Shown one piece after another: positions 25,326-34,052 of a stretch of 64,000 bases of DNA; the first letter of the stretch is position 1, and the number at the start of each line of letters is the position of its first letter. The position numbers were made by a program, and so were the translations under genes. A model generated the notes under the pieces. That model saw nothing but the letters and a program-made list of their open reading frames with translations, did not search any database and was not told where the DNA came from. The DNA is taken from assembly GCA_039811225.1 (NCBI GenBank), contig JBDHYG010000007.1, forward strand, positions 51,260 to 115,259, written 5' to 3'. The stretch comes from JAFDXJ01 sp039811225 (GTDB taxonomy: Bacteria; Bacteroidota; Bacteroidia; Chitinophagales; Chitinophagaceae).

Positions 25326-26453
25326 TTACATGATCTCCTGTAAAGTACGTATCACCTGGTCCACTTCTTCGCGGGTATTGTGCTTGCAGAAAGAAAAACG
25401 AACCGCTACTGTTTCCGGATCGGTATGCAACACGCGGATAACATGGCTGCCGGCATCGGCTCCACTGGAACAGGCACTGCCTCCACTGGCACATATATGA
25501 TGTATATCGAGGTTCATCAAAATCATTTCCGATTTTTCCGTACGCGGAAAATTGACATTTAATACGGTATATAAACTCCGGCCGGTGGGATCTCCATTAA
25601 AACTCACACCGGGAATATTTTTTGCCAGCTCCTCCATCATATAATTACGGACACTGCTGATCTGCGCTTTGTCTTTTTCATAATTTTCCATGGCCAGTTC
25701 AAGTGCCCGTGCAAATCCGACAATGCCATAAATATTTTCTGTACCGGCCCGCATTTGCCGCTCCTGTGCACCCCCACTAATAAGTGGTTTTATTTTCAAT
25801 TGCTGATTGACAAACATAATGCCCACTCCTTTGGGCCCATGAAATTTATGCCCGGCGCCGGTGATAAAATCAACCGGTGTATTTTTTATATCAATGGGAA
25901 AATGACCGACGGTTTGTACGGTATCACTGAAAAAAAGTGCACCATATTTTTTACAAAGATTGCCTACTTCCTGCAGGTCAATCATATTACCAATTTCATT
26001 ATTGGCATGCATCAACGCAACAAGACATTTCTCTTTATTATTTTTCAATAACTCCTCCAGGCTATTGAGATCGACATGACCGTTGGGTAAAATTTTTACA
26101 TAATCCACTTTAGTTTTCCAGGTATGTTCCAGGAATTCCAGGGTATGCAGGGTGGCATGGTGTTCAATGGGTGAGCTGATGATATGCTTGCAGCCAAGAT
26201 CGCGAACGGCCGCTTTCAAAATGGTATTGATACTTTCCGTTCCGCCGGAAGTAAAAAAGATTTCACCAGGCGTGGTATTCAATAATTTTGCTGTTTTCTT
26301 CCGAGCCATTTCAACGGCCATCCTTGTTTCGCGGCCATAACTGTAAATGGAAGAAGGGTTTCCGAAATGCGTAGTGAAATAAGGCATCATGGTTTCAAGG
26401 ACTGCCGGGTCTAATGCAGTGGTAGCTGCATTATCAAAATAAATCCGTTCCAT
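25326..26453 (-). CDS. Cysteine desulfurase, IscS/NifS type
   Basis: PLP enzyme that removes sulfur from cysteine for Fe-S clusters or tRNA thiolation. The 375-residue protein (ATG at 26453; the frame extends 18 codons upstream without family match) has IYFDNAATTALDP, the PLP lysine Lys203 in GAGHKFHGPKG, and active Cys328 in GGSACSSGA, the group I loop. It stands alone, without iscU, iscR or mnmA beside it, and is distinct from the SufS of the SUF operon at 58475. A role in tRNA thiolation is possible but is inference. Confidence 0.9.
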   Translation of the reverse strand: MERIYFDNAATTALDPAVLETMMPYFTTHFGNPSSIYSYGRETRMAVEMARKKTAKLLNTTPGEIFFTSGGTESINTILKAAVRDLGCKHIISSPIEHHATLHTLEFLEHTWKTKVDYVKILPNGHVDLNSLEELLKNNKEKCLVALMHANNEIGNMIDLQEVGNLCKKYGALFFSDTVQTVGHFPIDIKNTPVDFITGAGHKFHGPKGVGIMFVNQQLKIKPLISGGAQERQMRAGTENIYGIVGFARALELAMENYEKDKAQISSVRNYMMEELAKNIPGVSFNGDPTGRSLYTVLNVNFPRTEKSEMILMNLDIHHICASGGSACSSGADAGSHVIRVLHTDPETVAVRFSFCKHNTREEVDQVIRTLQEIM

Positions 26454-26515
26454 ATTTTTTCGATTTAGAGGAGAAATGAAAAAGCCTGGATAGGTTTTGT
26501 CATTCAATAATTTCG

Positions 26516-26523
26516 CAAAATTA
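26516..26523 (-). promoter_or_regulatory. Possible -7 box for the cysteine desulfurase gene
   Basis: TAATTTTG on the minus strand, 62 bases before the ATG at 26453, in the gap after glmM. No -33 TTG at the usual distance. Confidence 0.35.
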
Positions 26524-26541
26524 ATGAAAATAGGGAAACGA

Positions 26542-27927
26542 TTATTTAAAGCATTCCTTAATATCTTCCATCAGGCGCATGGCGATATTATTGGCAGTTG
26601 TTTCAAAATTACTTTCGGCATAAATCCGGATAATTGGTTCGGTATTGCTGGTGCGCAGATGTACCCAATCCTTATCAAAATGGATCTTGAGCCCATCTTC
26701 TGTATTCACCGGGTATTTTTTATATTTCGCCTGCAGGCTGGCAAAGATTTGTTGTGCATTTACTTGCCCGTTTAAATCAATTTTATTTTTGCTGATAAAA
26801 TAATCCGGGTACTGGCTGCGCAATTTAGAAATGCTTTTACCGGACGTGGCCAGGTGCGAAAGAAACAACGCAATACCAATCAGGGCATCCCGGCCATAAT
26901 GCAGCTCCGGAACAATTATACCACCATTCCCTTCTCCCCCGATCACGGCCTGGACATCCTTCATTTTTTGTACCACATTCACTTCACCCACCGCACTGGG
27001 GAAATAAGCACCACCGTGTTTTTCCGTAATGTCCTGTAAAGCACGCGTGGAAGAAAGATTGCTGACGGTATTTCCTTCTTTATGTTGCAATATATAATCG
27101 GCAACGGCTACTAATGTATATTCTTCACCAAACATAGCGCCATCTTCACACACGAAACAAAGCCGGTCCACATCGGGATCCACGGCAATACCCAGGTGGG
27201 CATTTTCTTTCCGCACGGCATTGGAAAGACCTTGTAAATGTTGTGGTAAAGGTTCCGGGTTGTGCTCAAACTTCCCGGTTATCTCACCGTTCAGGATAGA
27301 ATATTTTTTTACACCCAATGCATCCAGCAAAGCGGGAACTGCCAGTGCGCCGGTGCTGTTGATCACATCAGCTACAATGGTAAATCCGGCCTGTTGTATG
27401 GCATCTTTCTTAACCAGTGGATGAGCCAGTATAGCATCAATATGTTTTTGAATACTGTTATTCCATTCCGTCCGTTTGCCCAATTCTTCTACCGTGGCAT
27501 AATGAAAATCTTTTTTGGCTGCCAGTTCTAATATTTTCTCTCCATCGGTGGCGCTGATAAATTCGCCTTTTTCATTGAAGAATTTCAAGGCATTCCATTC
27601 TTTGGGATTATGGCTGGCGGTAAGAATGATACCACCTGCTGCCCCTTCCTGGATCACCGCCATCTCTACGGTAGGTGTGGTACTTAATGATACATCCAAT
27701 ACATCCAGGCCCATTGCCAGCAAGGTATTCACGGTAAGTGCCTGTAACATTTCCCCACTGATACGACCATCGCGACCCACGATAATTTTTTTATTGCCTT
27801 CTTTTTTTGCCAGGATAAAGGTAGCATACGCGGAAACAAATTTCACGATATCCAGCGGGCTCAAACTTTTACCGGGAACACCACCGATGGTCCCACGGAT
27901 TCCTGAAATACTTTTAATAAGTGTCAT
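26542..27927 (-). CDS. glmM: Phosphoglucosamine mutase
   Basis: Converts glucosamine 6-phosphate to glucosamine 1-phosphate for UDP-GlcNAc. The 461-residue alpha-D-phosphohexomutase has the N-terminal SISGIRGTIGG, catalytic Ser105 in TASHNPKEW, metal loop DPDVDRLCFV, the sugar-binding GEGNGGII and the phosphate-binding RTSNTEPIIRIYAES near the end. The family in Bacteroidota could also act on phosphomannose, so substrate is by family only. A TAATTTTG sequence at 27949-27956 lies 21 bases upstream as a possible -7 box. Confidence 0.88.
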   Translation of the reverse strand: MTLIKSISGIRGTIGGVPGKSLSPLDIVKFVSAYATFILAKKEGNKKIIVGRDGRISGEMLQALTVNTLLAMGLDVLDVSLSTTPTVEMAVIQEGAAGGIILTASHNPKEWNALKFFNEKGEFISATDGEKILELAAKKDFHYATVEELGKRTEWNNSIQKHIDAILAHPLVKKDAIQQAGFTIVADVINSTGALAVPALLDALGVKKYSILNGEITGKFEHNPEPLPQHLQGLSNAVRKENAHLGIAVDPDVDRLCFVCEDGAMFGEEYTLVAVADYILQHKEGNTVSNLSSTRALQDITEKHGGAYFPSAVGEVNVVQKMKDVQAVIGGEGNGGIIVPELHYGRDALIGIALFLSHLATSGKSISKLRSQYPDYFISKNKIDLNGQVNAQQIFASLQAKYKKYPVNTEDGLKIHFDKDWVHLRTSNTEPIIRIYAESNFETTANNIAMRLMEDIKECFK

Positions 27928-27990
27928 ACGGAGTCTTTATCAGCCCGGCAAAATTAAATCAAAACAAACATTTCTGATCACAATCATATC

Positions 27991-28018
27991 TTGTATTTTC
28001 TTTTTAAAAATAATTTTG
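27991..28018 (+). promoter_or_regulatory. Promoter of the methyltransferase gene (near-leaderless)
   Basis: TTG (27991-27993), 17-base spacer, TAATTTTG (28011-28018), 7 bases before the ATG at 28026. The transcript would start within a few bases of the start codon. Confidence 0.65.
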
Positions 28019-28025
28019 CATATCC

Positions 28026-28775
28026 ATGGCAGATGTATTATATCAAAAAGAATGGTTTGATGAATGGTTCAGTTCTCCCTACTATGAACAGTTGTATGCC
28101 AGCCGAAATATAGCGGAAGCAGATGCTTTTTTACAGCGGCTTATTCATTTCCTGCAGCCACCACCCGGGAGCCGTATGCTGGATGTAGCTTGTGGCAAAG
28201 GACGCTACAGCCAGGTATTGGCTGAAATGGGTTTCCAGGTTACGGGGATAGATCTGTCCCGCCCTTTTATTGCAGCAGCAAAGAAACAGGAAAAAAAGAA
28301 CCTGCATTTTTTAGTTCATGATATGCGTTACCCGTTCCGGGAAAATTATTTTGATTATGCCTTTAATTTTTTTACCAGCTTCGGCTACTTCCAAACTATC
28401 GAAGAACATTATGATGCACTGAAAACGATTGCCCTTAGTTTACTTGATAAAGGCATTTTTGTAATTGATTATTTAAATGTACCGTATGCTTCCGATCAGT
28501 TGAAGGCAAAAGAAGTGAAAACCTCCGGGCAGGTAAATTTTCAAATCACCCGCTGGCAGGATCCGGCATTTTTTTATAAACAGGTGGAAGTAGATGACCG
28601 GCAAAATTGTTATCACCACCGGTTTACAGAAAAGGTCCTCAAATTTACCCTACCTGATTTCCGTCAAATGCTGGCCTGGCATAAAATGTATATCCGGTTT
28701 GTCTTTGGCGATTATAACCTGGATCCGTATAATGAGACCAATTCTCCGCGTCTTATACTCATTGCTTCGAAATAA
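28026..28775 (+). CDS. Class I SAM-dependent methyltransferase
   Basis: A 249-residue cytosolic methyltransferase. Seen: motif I MLDVACGKGRYSQVLAE (~residues 53-69), GIDLSRPFIAAA with the acidic residue that binds the ribose, and FDYAFNFFTSFGYF as motif IV. Substrate unknown. It lies alone between divergent glmM and convergent sulfatase; no linked pathway suggests a target. Confidence 0.85.
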   Translation: MADVLYQKEWFDEWFSSPYYEQLYASRNIAEADAFLQRLIHFLQPPPGSRMLDVACGKGRYSQVLAEMGFQVTGIDLSRPFIAAAKKQEKKNLHFLVHDMRYPFRENYFDYAFNFFTSFGYFQTIEEHYDALKTIALSLLDKGIFVIDYLNVPYASDQLKAKEVKTSGQVNFQITRWQDPAFFYKQVEVDDRQNCYHHRFTEKVLKFTLPDFRQMLAWHKMYIRFVFGDYNLDPYNETNSPRLILIASK

Positions 28776-28802
28776 GGAATATAATCACACCAGTATGTGG
28801 TA

Positions 28803-30785
28803 TTATTTTTTATTATTCAAAATCATATAACGCGAAGTTTCATAAAAGGCTTCCGTCATATTCCGGTATTGTTGCCGGAGAGAATCGGTTAATTCCAGTT
28901 TGTCATTATTGTGCAGGCTTACAAATTGTTCCGGGCTGGTATTGTTGATCCCATAACTGTAATATGCATTTTTATCCAGCACCCCGATTCTTTTCAAATC
29001 CGGATCAAAAATAAAGGCATAGCCGTTTTCACTTTGTTCAGATTTATTCAACAAATCCCGTCCGAGTGTTGTATTGGTATAAGGGATATGGCAAAGGCCG
29101 GCAATGGTGGGTAAAATATCCAATTGCGAAGCAGGAAATGAATAACGTGCCGGTTGTAATAAATAAGGTGCAAAGAGCAGGAAGGGGGTATGTTCGGATG
29201 TAAGGCCTTGTTCGGTCCAGGCTTTGGGAAACATATTTCCGGCATTTCCGCGGATACCATGATCACCGGTGAAAACAAAAATGGTGTTTTTGAAATAGGG
29301 ATTTTGTTGAGCCGCATTCATAAATTGCTTGAAGGCAAAATCTGTGTAGCGAAAAGCATTGTATTCATCCTCATCTTCAAAACCATATTTCTGTAAGCTG
29401 TCTTTCGGCACTTTGAGTTTATGAAAAACCTGGAGGTCTTCTTTGGGAATAGTATAAGGGCGATGGTTATCGGCAGTTTGTATCACAGCAAAAAAGGGTC
29501 CCTTTTGTTGCGCTAAAATTTTATTGGCTTCCAGGAATAAATTTTTATCACTGATGCCCCACACATCAATTTTTTTAGCCTGGTAATCTTCCTGTTCATA
29601 CAAATGGACTCCATCAATATTATTGGTGATCAGGCCACGGATATTGGCCCAACTCGCACTCCCACCAATGAAATAAAATTTTTCATACCCTTTAAATGCA
29701 TTGATAATAGTGTGCTGGTCCACTGCCTGCGGGTTGCGGCTGGACGTATTGGTCAGCTCTACATCCGGGATACCGGTTAGCGTGGCCCATACGCCCCTTG
29801 CTGTACCATACGAAGGTGTAAAATACCGGTCAAAGAAAATGCCCGTATTACATAGCTCATTGAAAAAGGGAGTGGTATTCAACGGGTTCCCATACATGGA
29901 ACTTTTATACCCACTGAAGGATTCACAAATCACCAGGACAATATTCGGTTGAATTGCATGTACACTATCCGGTGGCTTAATTTCCCGGGTAAAATTCAGG
30001 CTGTCTTTATTCGGATGGGTAACCCCAAGATAAGCACTCATCAGGGGATAATATTTTTTGGTTGCTTCCGGGTCATCATGAATGCCTTTGAAATCCAGGG
30101 AACTGAAAAATGATTGGAATGGATTCAGGGACATATTCGCGGCATAATCATTATTAAAAATAAATGCATCACTCCAACGCAATGGAAACTGCCCCAGCCG
30201 GCCAAAAATGCCCAGGCCCAGGATAACAAAAAACAAAATACCCCAGGTGATTTTATTTGCCCGGGTAGTCACAATTTTTTTTGACAACATATAATTGTAA
30301 ATCAATCGTACCATTCCGATTTGAATAGTTACAAAAACAAGAATGCCCAGGACCAGCCATACTACCGGATATGATTGCCAGATCATGCCCAAAGAAATCC
30401 GCGCATTTTGCAAATAACCCAGGATTGATGCCGTTAATCGCTGAGACAAATAGGCATAATTGGCGAAATCAAAAACATAAAAAAGGGTAAATATTATTAT
30501 ACCGAGCAACCAAATAAAAAAAGCAACCGCCCTGCCCGCTTTCTTATCAAATGGATGCAAGGGGCGGATACTACCAATCAAAAATAGAAGAAGGGAAATT
30601 ATGCAAACCGACCGGAAATCATACCGCAGACCTAAAATAAAAATATCTTTGTAGGGAACAGGGGAGGCAGCCGGCGCCTTAAATACCAGGATCATTGCCA
30701 AGCGGAGCAGGGTCATAATCAATAAAAAAAACAAGGCGGTAAGGCCAATCCATTGTATGTATTTTGGTATTTTTAATTTTTGCAT
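28803..30785 (-). CDS. LTA synthase-like membrane sulfatase/phosphoglycerol transferase
   Basis: A 660-residue inner-membrane protein of the alkaline-phosphatase superfamily. Five hydrophobic segments occupy residues ~1-200; the periplasmic domain follows with NIVLVICESFSGYKSSMYG, YFTPSYGTARGVWATLTG where the Thr is the likely nucleophile, FFAVIQTADNHRPY and FTGDHGIRG metal-binding motifs. The family (LtaS, OpgB, MdoB) transfers phosphoglycerol or phosphoethanolamine; in a Gram-negative bacterium the acceptor is unclear. The ATG at 30785 is favoured over the TTG at 30794, which would overlap the -7 box. Confidence 0.85.
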   Translation of the reverse strand: MQKLKIPKYIQWIGLTALFFLLIMTLLRLAMILVFKAPAASPVPYKDIFILGLRYDFRSVCIISLLLFLIGSIRPLHPFDKKAGRAVAFFIWLLGIIIFTLFYVFDFANYAYLSQRLTASILGYLQNARISLGMIWQSYPVVWLVLGILVFVTIQIGMVRLIYNYMLSKKIVTTRANKITWGILFFVILGLGIFGRLGQFPLRWSDAFIFNNDYAANMSLNPFQSFFSSLDFKGIHDDPEATKKYYPLMSAYLGVTHPNKDSLNFTREIKPPDSVHAIQPNIVLVICESFSGYKSSMYGNPLNTTPFFNELCNTGIFFDRYFTPSYGTARGVWATLTGIPDVELTNTSSRNPQAVDQHTIINAFKGYEKFYFIGGSASWANIRGLITNNIDGVHLYEQEDYQAKKIDVWGISDKNLFLEANKILAQQKGPFFAVIQTADNHRPYTIPKEDLQVFHKLKVPKDSLQKYGFEDEDEYNAFRYTDFAFKQFMNAAQQNPYFKNTIFVFTGDHGIRGNAGNMFPKAWTEQGLTSEHTPFLLFAPYLLQPARYSFPASQLDILPTIAGLCHIPYTNTTLGRDLLNKSEQSENGYAFIFDPDLKRIGVLDKNAYYSYGINNTSPEQFVSLHNNDKLELTDSLRQQYRNMTEAFYETSRYMILNNKK

Positions 30786-30791
30786 GGCATA

Positions 30792-30820
30792 CAAAAATAA
30801 GGATTAATTAATCTGAGCAA
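30792..30820 (-). promoter_or_regulatory. Promoter of the sulfatase gene (near-leaderless)
   Basis: Minus strand: TTG (30818-30820), 18-base spacer, TATTTTTG (30792-30799), 6 bases before the ATG at 30785. Confidence 0.7.
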
Positions 30821-30840
30821 TACGTTCCTAAAAGAGTTAT

Positions 30841-31485
30841 ATGATCCCGTTTTCTTCCATTTCGATGCATGTACACACTTTATCCTTTTTTGATTTGACC
30901 AACTTCGACCACCAATTATTTTTTAAGATCAATCATGACTGGACCAATAATTTCCTGGATGATATATTCCCGTGGTGGCGCGATGCCACTACCTGGTTAC
31001 CATTATATTTCTTTCTCCTGTTACTGGTTTTTTTAAATTTTGGCTGGAAAGCCTGGCCCTGGCTGGTTTCCCTCATCCTCACTGTAACGGTATCCGACCA
31101 GTTAAGCAGTAACCTTTTAAAGAATTGGGTAAATCGTACACGGCCATGTCGTGATGAAACAATATCCGACCAGGTGAACCTACTGATCAATCGCTGTCCT
31201 TCCAGTGGTAGCTTCCCTTCCTCTCATGCAACAAATCATTTTGCCCTGGCTTTTTTCCTTTTCCTGACCCTGCACAAATACATGGGGAAATGGTCTTACT
31301 TGTTTTTCTTCTGGGCAGCCAGTATCAGTTATGGCCAGGTCTATGTGGGTGTCCATTTCCCATTAGATATTATCGGCGGCTCCCTCATCGGCAGTATGAT
31401 TGGTTACGGTTTTGGTACCATATTCCTGCGCCGTATCGGGATGCCTCCATTACGCCAGGAAGTACTGGAGGATAAAACCGGCTAA
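30841..31485 (+). CDS. PAP2-family membrane phosphatase
   Basis: A 214-residue membrane protein with the three phosphatase motifs: KNWVNRTRPCR (C1), PSSGSFPSSHATN (C2, catalytic His) and SISYGQVYVGVHFPLDIIGG (C3, His and Asp). About five to six hydrophobic segments. Candidate roles are undecaprenyl-pyrophosphate or lipid phosphate hydrolysis. An in-frame ATG at 30865 is an alternative start. It is divergent from the sulfatase gene. Confidence 0.88.
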   Translation: MIPFSSISMHVHTLSFFDLTNFDHQLFFKINHDWTNNFLDDIFPWWRDATTWLPLYFFLLLLVFLNFGWKAWPWLVSLILTVTVSDQLSSNLLKNWVNRTRPCRDETISDQVNLLINRCPSSGSFPSSHATNHFALAFFLFLTLHKYMGKWSYLFFFWAASISYGQVYVGVHFPLDIIGGSLIGSMIGYGFGTIFLRRIGMPPLRQEVLEDKTG

Positions 31486-31515
31486 TGCCCTTTTTTACGG
31501 AAGTTTCTTATTCAG

Positions 31516-31523
31516 TAACTTTG
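31516..31523 (+). promoter_or_regulatory. -7 box for the CNNM gene
   Basis: TAACTTTG matches TAnnTTTG and ends 10 bases before the ATG at 31534. No -33 TTG is seen at normal spacing. Confidence 0.45.
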
Positions 31524-31533
31524 CGTAATCTAT

Positions 31534-32820
31534 ATGACGGAAATACTGATTATTTTTTGCCTGATCATTTTAAACGGGTTATTTGCCATGGCAGAAATTG
31601 CCCTGGTATCTGCCAAAAAAACCAAATTAGAAGTGCAGGCCAATAAAGGAGACCGCCAGGCAAAGGATGCACTAAAGCTGAGTAATAAACCACAACTCTT
31701 TATGTCCACCACCCAAATCGGGATTACCTTAATTGGCATCCTGACGGGTATTTTTTCCGGTGCCGGAATAAAAGAAGGCGTAGCCAGTTACATTCATTCA
31801 TTTCCTTTGTTGGCACCCTATAGTGATGGCATCGCCACAACAATTGTAGTGGTGATCATTACTTATTTTTCCATGGTAATCGGGGAACTGGTACCGAAAC
31901 AAATCGGCATGAGCAATCCGGAAGCTATAGCCAAAACAATGGCAGCGCCTATGCGCATCCTTTCGATGTTTACTTATCCTTTCATTTGGCTGCTCAGCCA
32001 TTCCAGTAATTTTATCATTCGCCTGTTGGGAATTAAAAACCGGAACAATAATGTTACAGAAGATGAAATTAAAGCATTGATCAATGAAGGTGCGGAACAG
32101 GGTGAAATTGAAGAAGCCGAACAGGAAATTATTGAACGGGTCTTTCATTTAGGTGATCGCAATATTACTTCTCTCATGACACACCGTAGTGATACTGTTT
32201 GGCTGGATAAAAACAGTACGGTTGCCGAGATGAAGCAACTGGATGAAGAGCTGGCACATTCCGTGTACCCGGTATGTGATGGCAATATTGATAATATTTG
32301 CGGCATGGTTTCATTGAAAGAAATGTTTTGGGAAAAGCCGGAAAAGACCCTGGAAGAAATTATGACACCGGCTATTTATGTACCTGAAAATAATACGGCC
32401 TACCAGTTGCTGGAAAAATTTAAACAAACCAAAAGACATTCCGCGATTATCGTAGATGAATACGGGAGTATGCAGGGGATCATCACGTTGAATGATATCC
32501 TGGATGCCATTGTGGGCGACATCCCCGAACAGGATGAAGATAATTATGAAATCACCCGGCGGGATGATGGCAGCTACCTCGTAGATGCCCAGATTCCTTT
32601 TTACAATTTCCTCAGCTATTTCGATAAAGTGGATTGGCTGGATGATACCGAACAGGACTTTGATACATTAGCCGGTTTTCTGCTCCATCACATGAAGCGC
32701 ATACCGGTAGCTGGAGAAAAAATGGAATGGAAGGATTTTATTTTTGAGATCATGGATATGGACAATCACCGGATCGACAAATTGCTGGTCACATACCACA
32801 CCCCGGCGCCGGAAGCATAA
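31534..32820 (+). CDS. CNNM/hemolysin-family membrane protein (DUF21, CBS pair, CorC_HlyC)
   Basis: A 428-residue protein. Residues ~1-180 form the DUF21 membrane domain (MAEIALVSAKKTKLEVQA, TTQIGITLIGILTGIFSG), then two CBS domains (TPAIYVPENNTAYQLLEKF; SAIIVDEYGSMQGIITLND) and a C-terminal CorC_HlyC transporter-associated domain (DDGSYLVDAQIPFYNF). Relatives are magnesium or cobalt efflux factors; the name hemolysin is historical. It starts 48 bases after the PAP2 gene. Confidence 0.9.
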   Translation: MTEILIIFCLIILNGLFAMAEIALVSAKKTKLEVQANKGDRQAKDALKLSNKPQLFMSTTQIGITLIGILTGIFSGAGIKEGVASYIHSFPLLAPYSDGIATTIVVVIITYFSMVIGELVPKQIGMSNPEAIAKTMAAPMRILSMFTYPFIWLLSHSSNFIIRLLGIKNRNNNVTEDEIKALINEGAEQGEIEEAEQEIIERVFHLGDRNITSLMTHRSDTVWLDKNSTVAEMKQLDEELAHSVYPVCDGNIDNICGMVSLKEMFWEKPEKTLEEIMTPAIYVPENNTAYQLLEKFKQTKRHSAIIVDEYGSMQGIITLNDILDAIVGDIPEQDEDNYEITRRDDGSYLVDAQIPFYNFLSYFDKVDWLDDTEQDFDTLAGFLLHHMKRIPVAGEKMEWKDFIFEIMDMDNHRIDKLLVTYHTPAPEA

Positions 32821-32829
32821 AACCGGTAC

Positions 32830-33318
32830 TTAAAAATCAAAGGCAGCTATTTTATCGGGATAATTCAACTTGGTATTTTGTGTTTTATCCAACACTTTTA
32901 CCTGCATCAGGTTGATCTGGTCCGAAGTCAGGTCCTGTAAAAGGGCATTATAGATTTTTATTTTTTTAGGGACGGGCACATTATCAATTTCCAGGTAAGT
33001 CCAGATGCTTTCACTCTTTTGTTCATAGCCGATAAAACGGAACGAGTAGGGTGTACCATTGATATCTATCTTCAATTTATTTTTTAAATAATCAAATACC
33101 CTGGCATTCATCGCCTGCTGGTTTTGCGGATGCAGGATATCAATTTTATCCGAAGTATATTTTCTCAGGACATTCTCAAAATCATCCGTGAAAATGCGCA
33201 CGCTTATTTCCATATCCCGGTCAGCCGGGTTATACCGTATATCCGTCATGGATACATAAAAAGGATGAAAAACGGCCAAAACGGACAGGCAACACCATTG
33301 AAACAAGCTATTTACCAT
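32830..33318 (-). CDS. DUF6702 family exported protein
   Basis: A 162-residue protein with a short hydrophobic N-terminus (FQWCCLSVLAVFHPFYVS) and the family pattern HPFYVSMTDIRYN, ISVRIFTDDFE and a later YLEIDNVP. The function of DUF6702 is unknown. In this phylum it commonly sits by HupE/UreJ and M1 peptidase genes, as here: it is divergent from the HupE gene across 92 bases. Confidence 0.78.
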   Translation of the reverse strand: MVNSLFQWCCLSVLAVFHPFYVSMTDIRYNPADRDMEISVRIFTDDFENVLRKYTSDKIDILHPQNQQAMNARVFDYLKNKLKIDINGTPYSFRFIGYEQKSESIWTYLEIDNVPVPKKIKIYNALLQDLTSDQINLMQVKVLDKTQNTKLNYPDKIAAFDF

Positions 33319-33410
33319 TTAACAAAATTTTTTCATGGTTACAAAAGTGCAACTTATTTTTAATCGCTTTCAGTGCTTTAACATAATTTGATAAAAACAG
33401 AAAGGCAGTT

Positions 33411-34052
33411 TTGAGCAACTTCAGTATTTATTTCCCTATGGGGGTTTCCCATATTACGGATTTAAACGGGATGGACCATATCCTGTTTATTATTGTTTTG
33501 TGTATTCGCTATACTATCCGTGACTGGAAAAAAATCCTTGTTTTAGTTACGGCTTTTACCATCGGCCATTCTGTAACACTGGCTTTATCTACACTGGAAA
33601 TCATTTCCGTTCCGGTGGCATTGACTGAATTTTGTATTGCGCTTACTATCCTGATCACAGCATTAAGCAATTGTTTTGTCAAAGACTTTTCATTTAAATC
33701 AAAATATCCGGTCATCTATTTTTTCGCCTTATTCTTTGGCCTCGTACATGGTTTAGGATTTAGTACATTATTGAAGAACATGCTGGGTACCGATGTCAAT
33801 ATAGTATGGCAGCTCTTTTCCTTTAACCTGGGAATAGAAGTGGGCCAGTTGATCATTGTTACCTGTATCCTGGTGATGACATATCTTATCCTGTCTGTTT
33901 TCAAATTGAACAGGCGGGAATATATTTTATTTTTCAGTGGTGGAATTGCCGCTTTAGCCATTCAAATGGCCGTACAACGATTTCCCTACAAACAAACGCA
34001 ATATGATGAAAAAGCAATTACTATTTTGCATCGCACTCACGTATCTGGCTAA
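33411..34052 (+). CDS. HupE/UreJ family membrane protein
   Basis: A 213-residue membrane protein with GMDHILFIIVLC, TAFTIGHSVTLALS and FGLVHGLGFS, the histidine motifs of the HupE/UreJ nickel or cobalt permease-like family; about six hydrophobic segments. The start is TTG at 33411 (MSNFSIYFPMG matches family starts); the ATG at 33438 would lose nine residues. Its end overlaps the M1 peptidase start by 50 bases, an unusually long overlap. No urease or hydrogenase genes are near, so a metal role is only a family guess. Confidence 0.82.
   Translation: MSNFSIYFPMGVSHITDLNGMDHILFIIVLCIRYTIRDWKKILVLVTAFTIGHSVTLALSTLEIISVPVALTEFCIALTILITALSNCFVKDFSFKSKYPVIYFFALFFGLVHGLGFSTLLKNMLGTDVNIVWQLFSFNLGIEVGQLIIVTCILVMTYLILSVFKLNRREYILFFSGGIAALAIQMAVQRFPYKQTQYDEKAITILHRTHVSG

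Noticed and set aside
27515..28060. 181-codon plus-strand frame
   Set aside because: Antisense to glmM and runs over the methyltransferase promoter; no recognisable domain.
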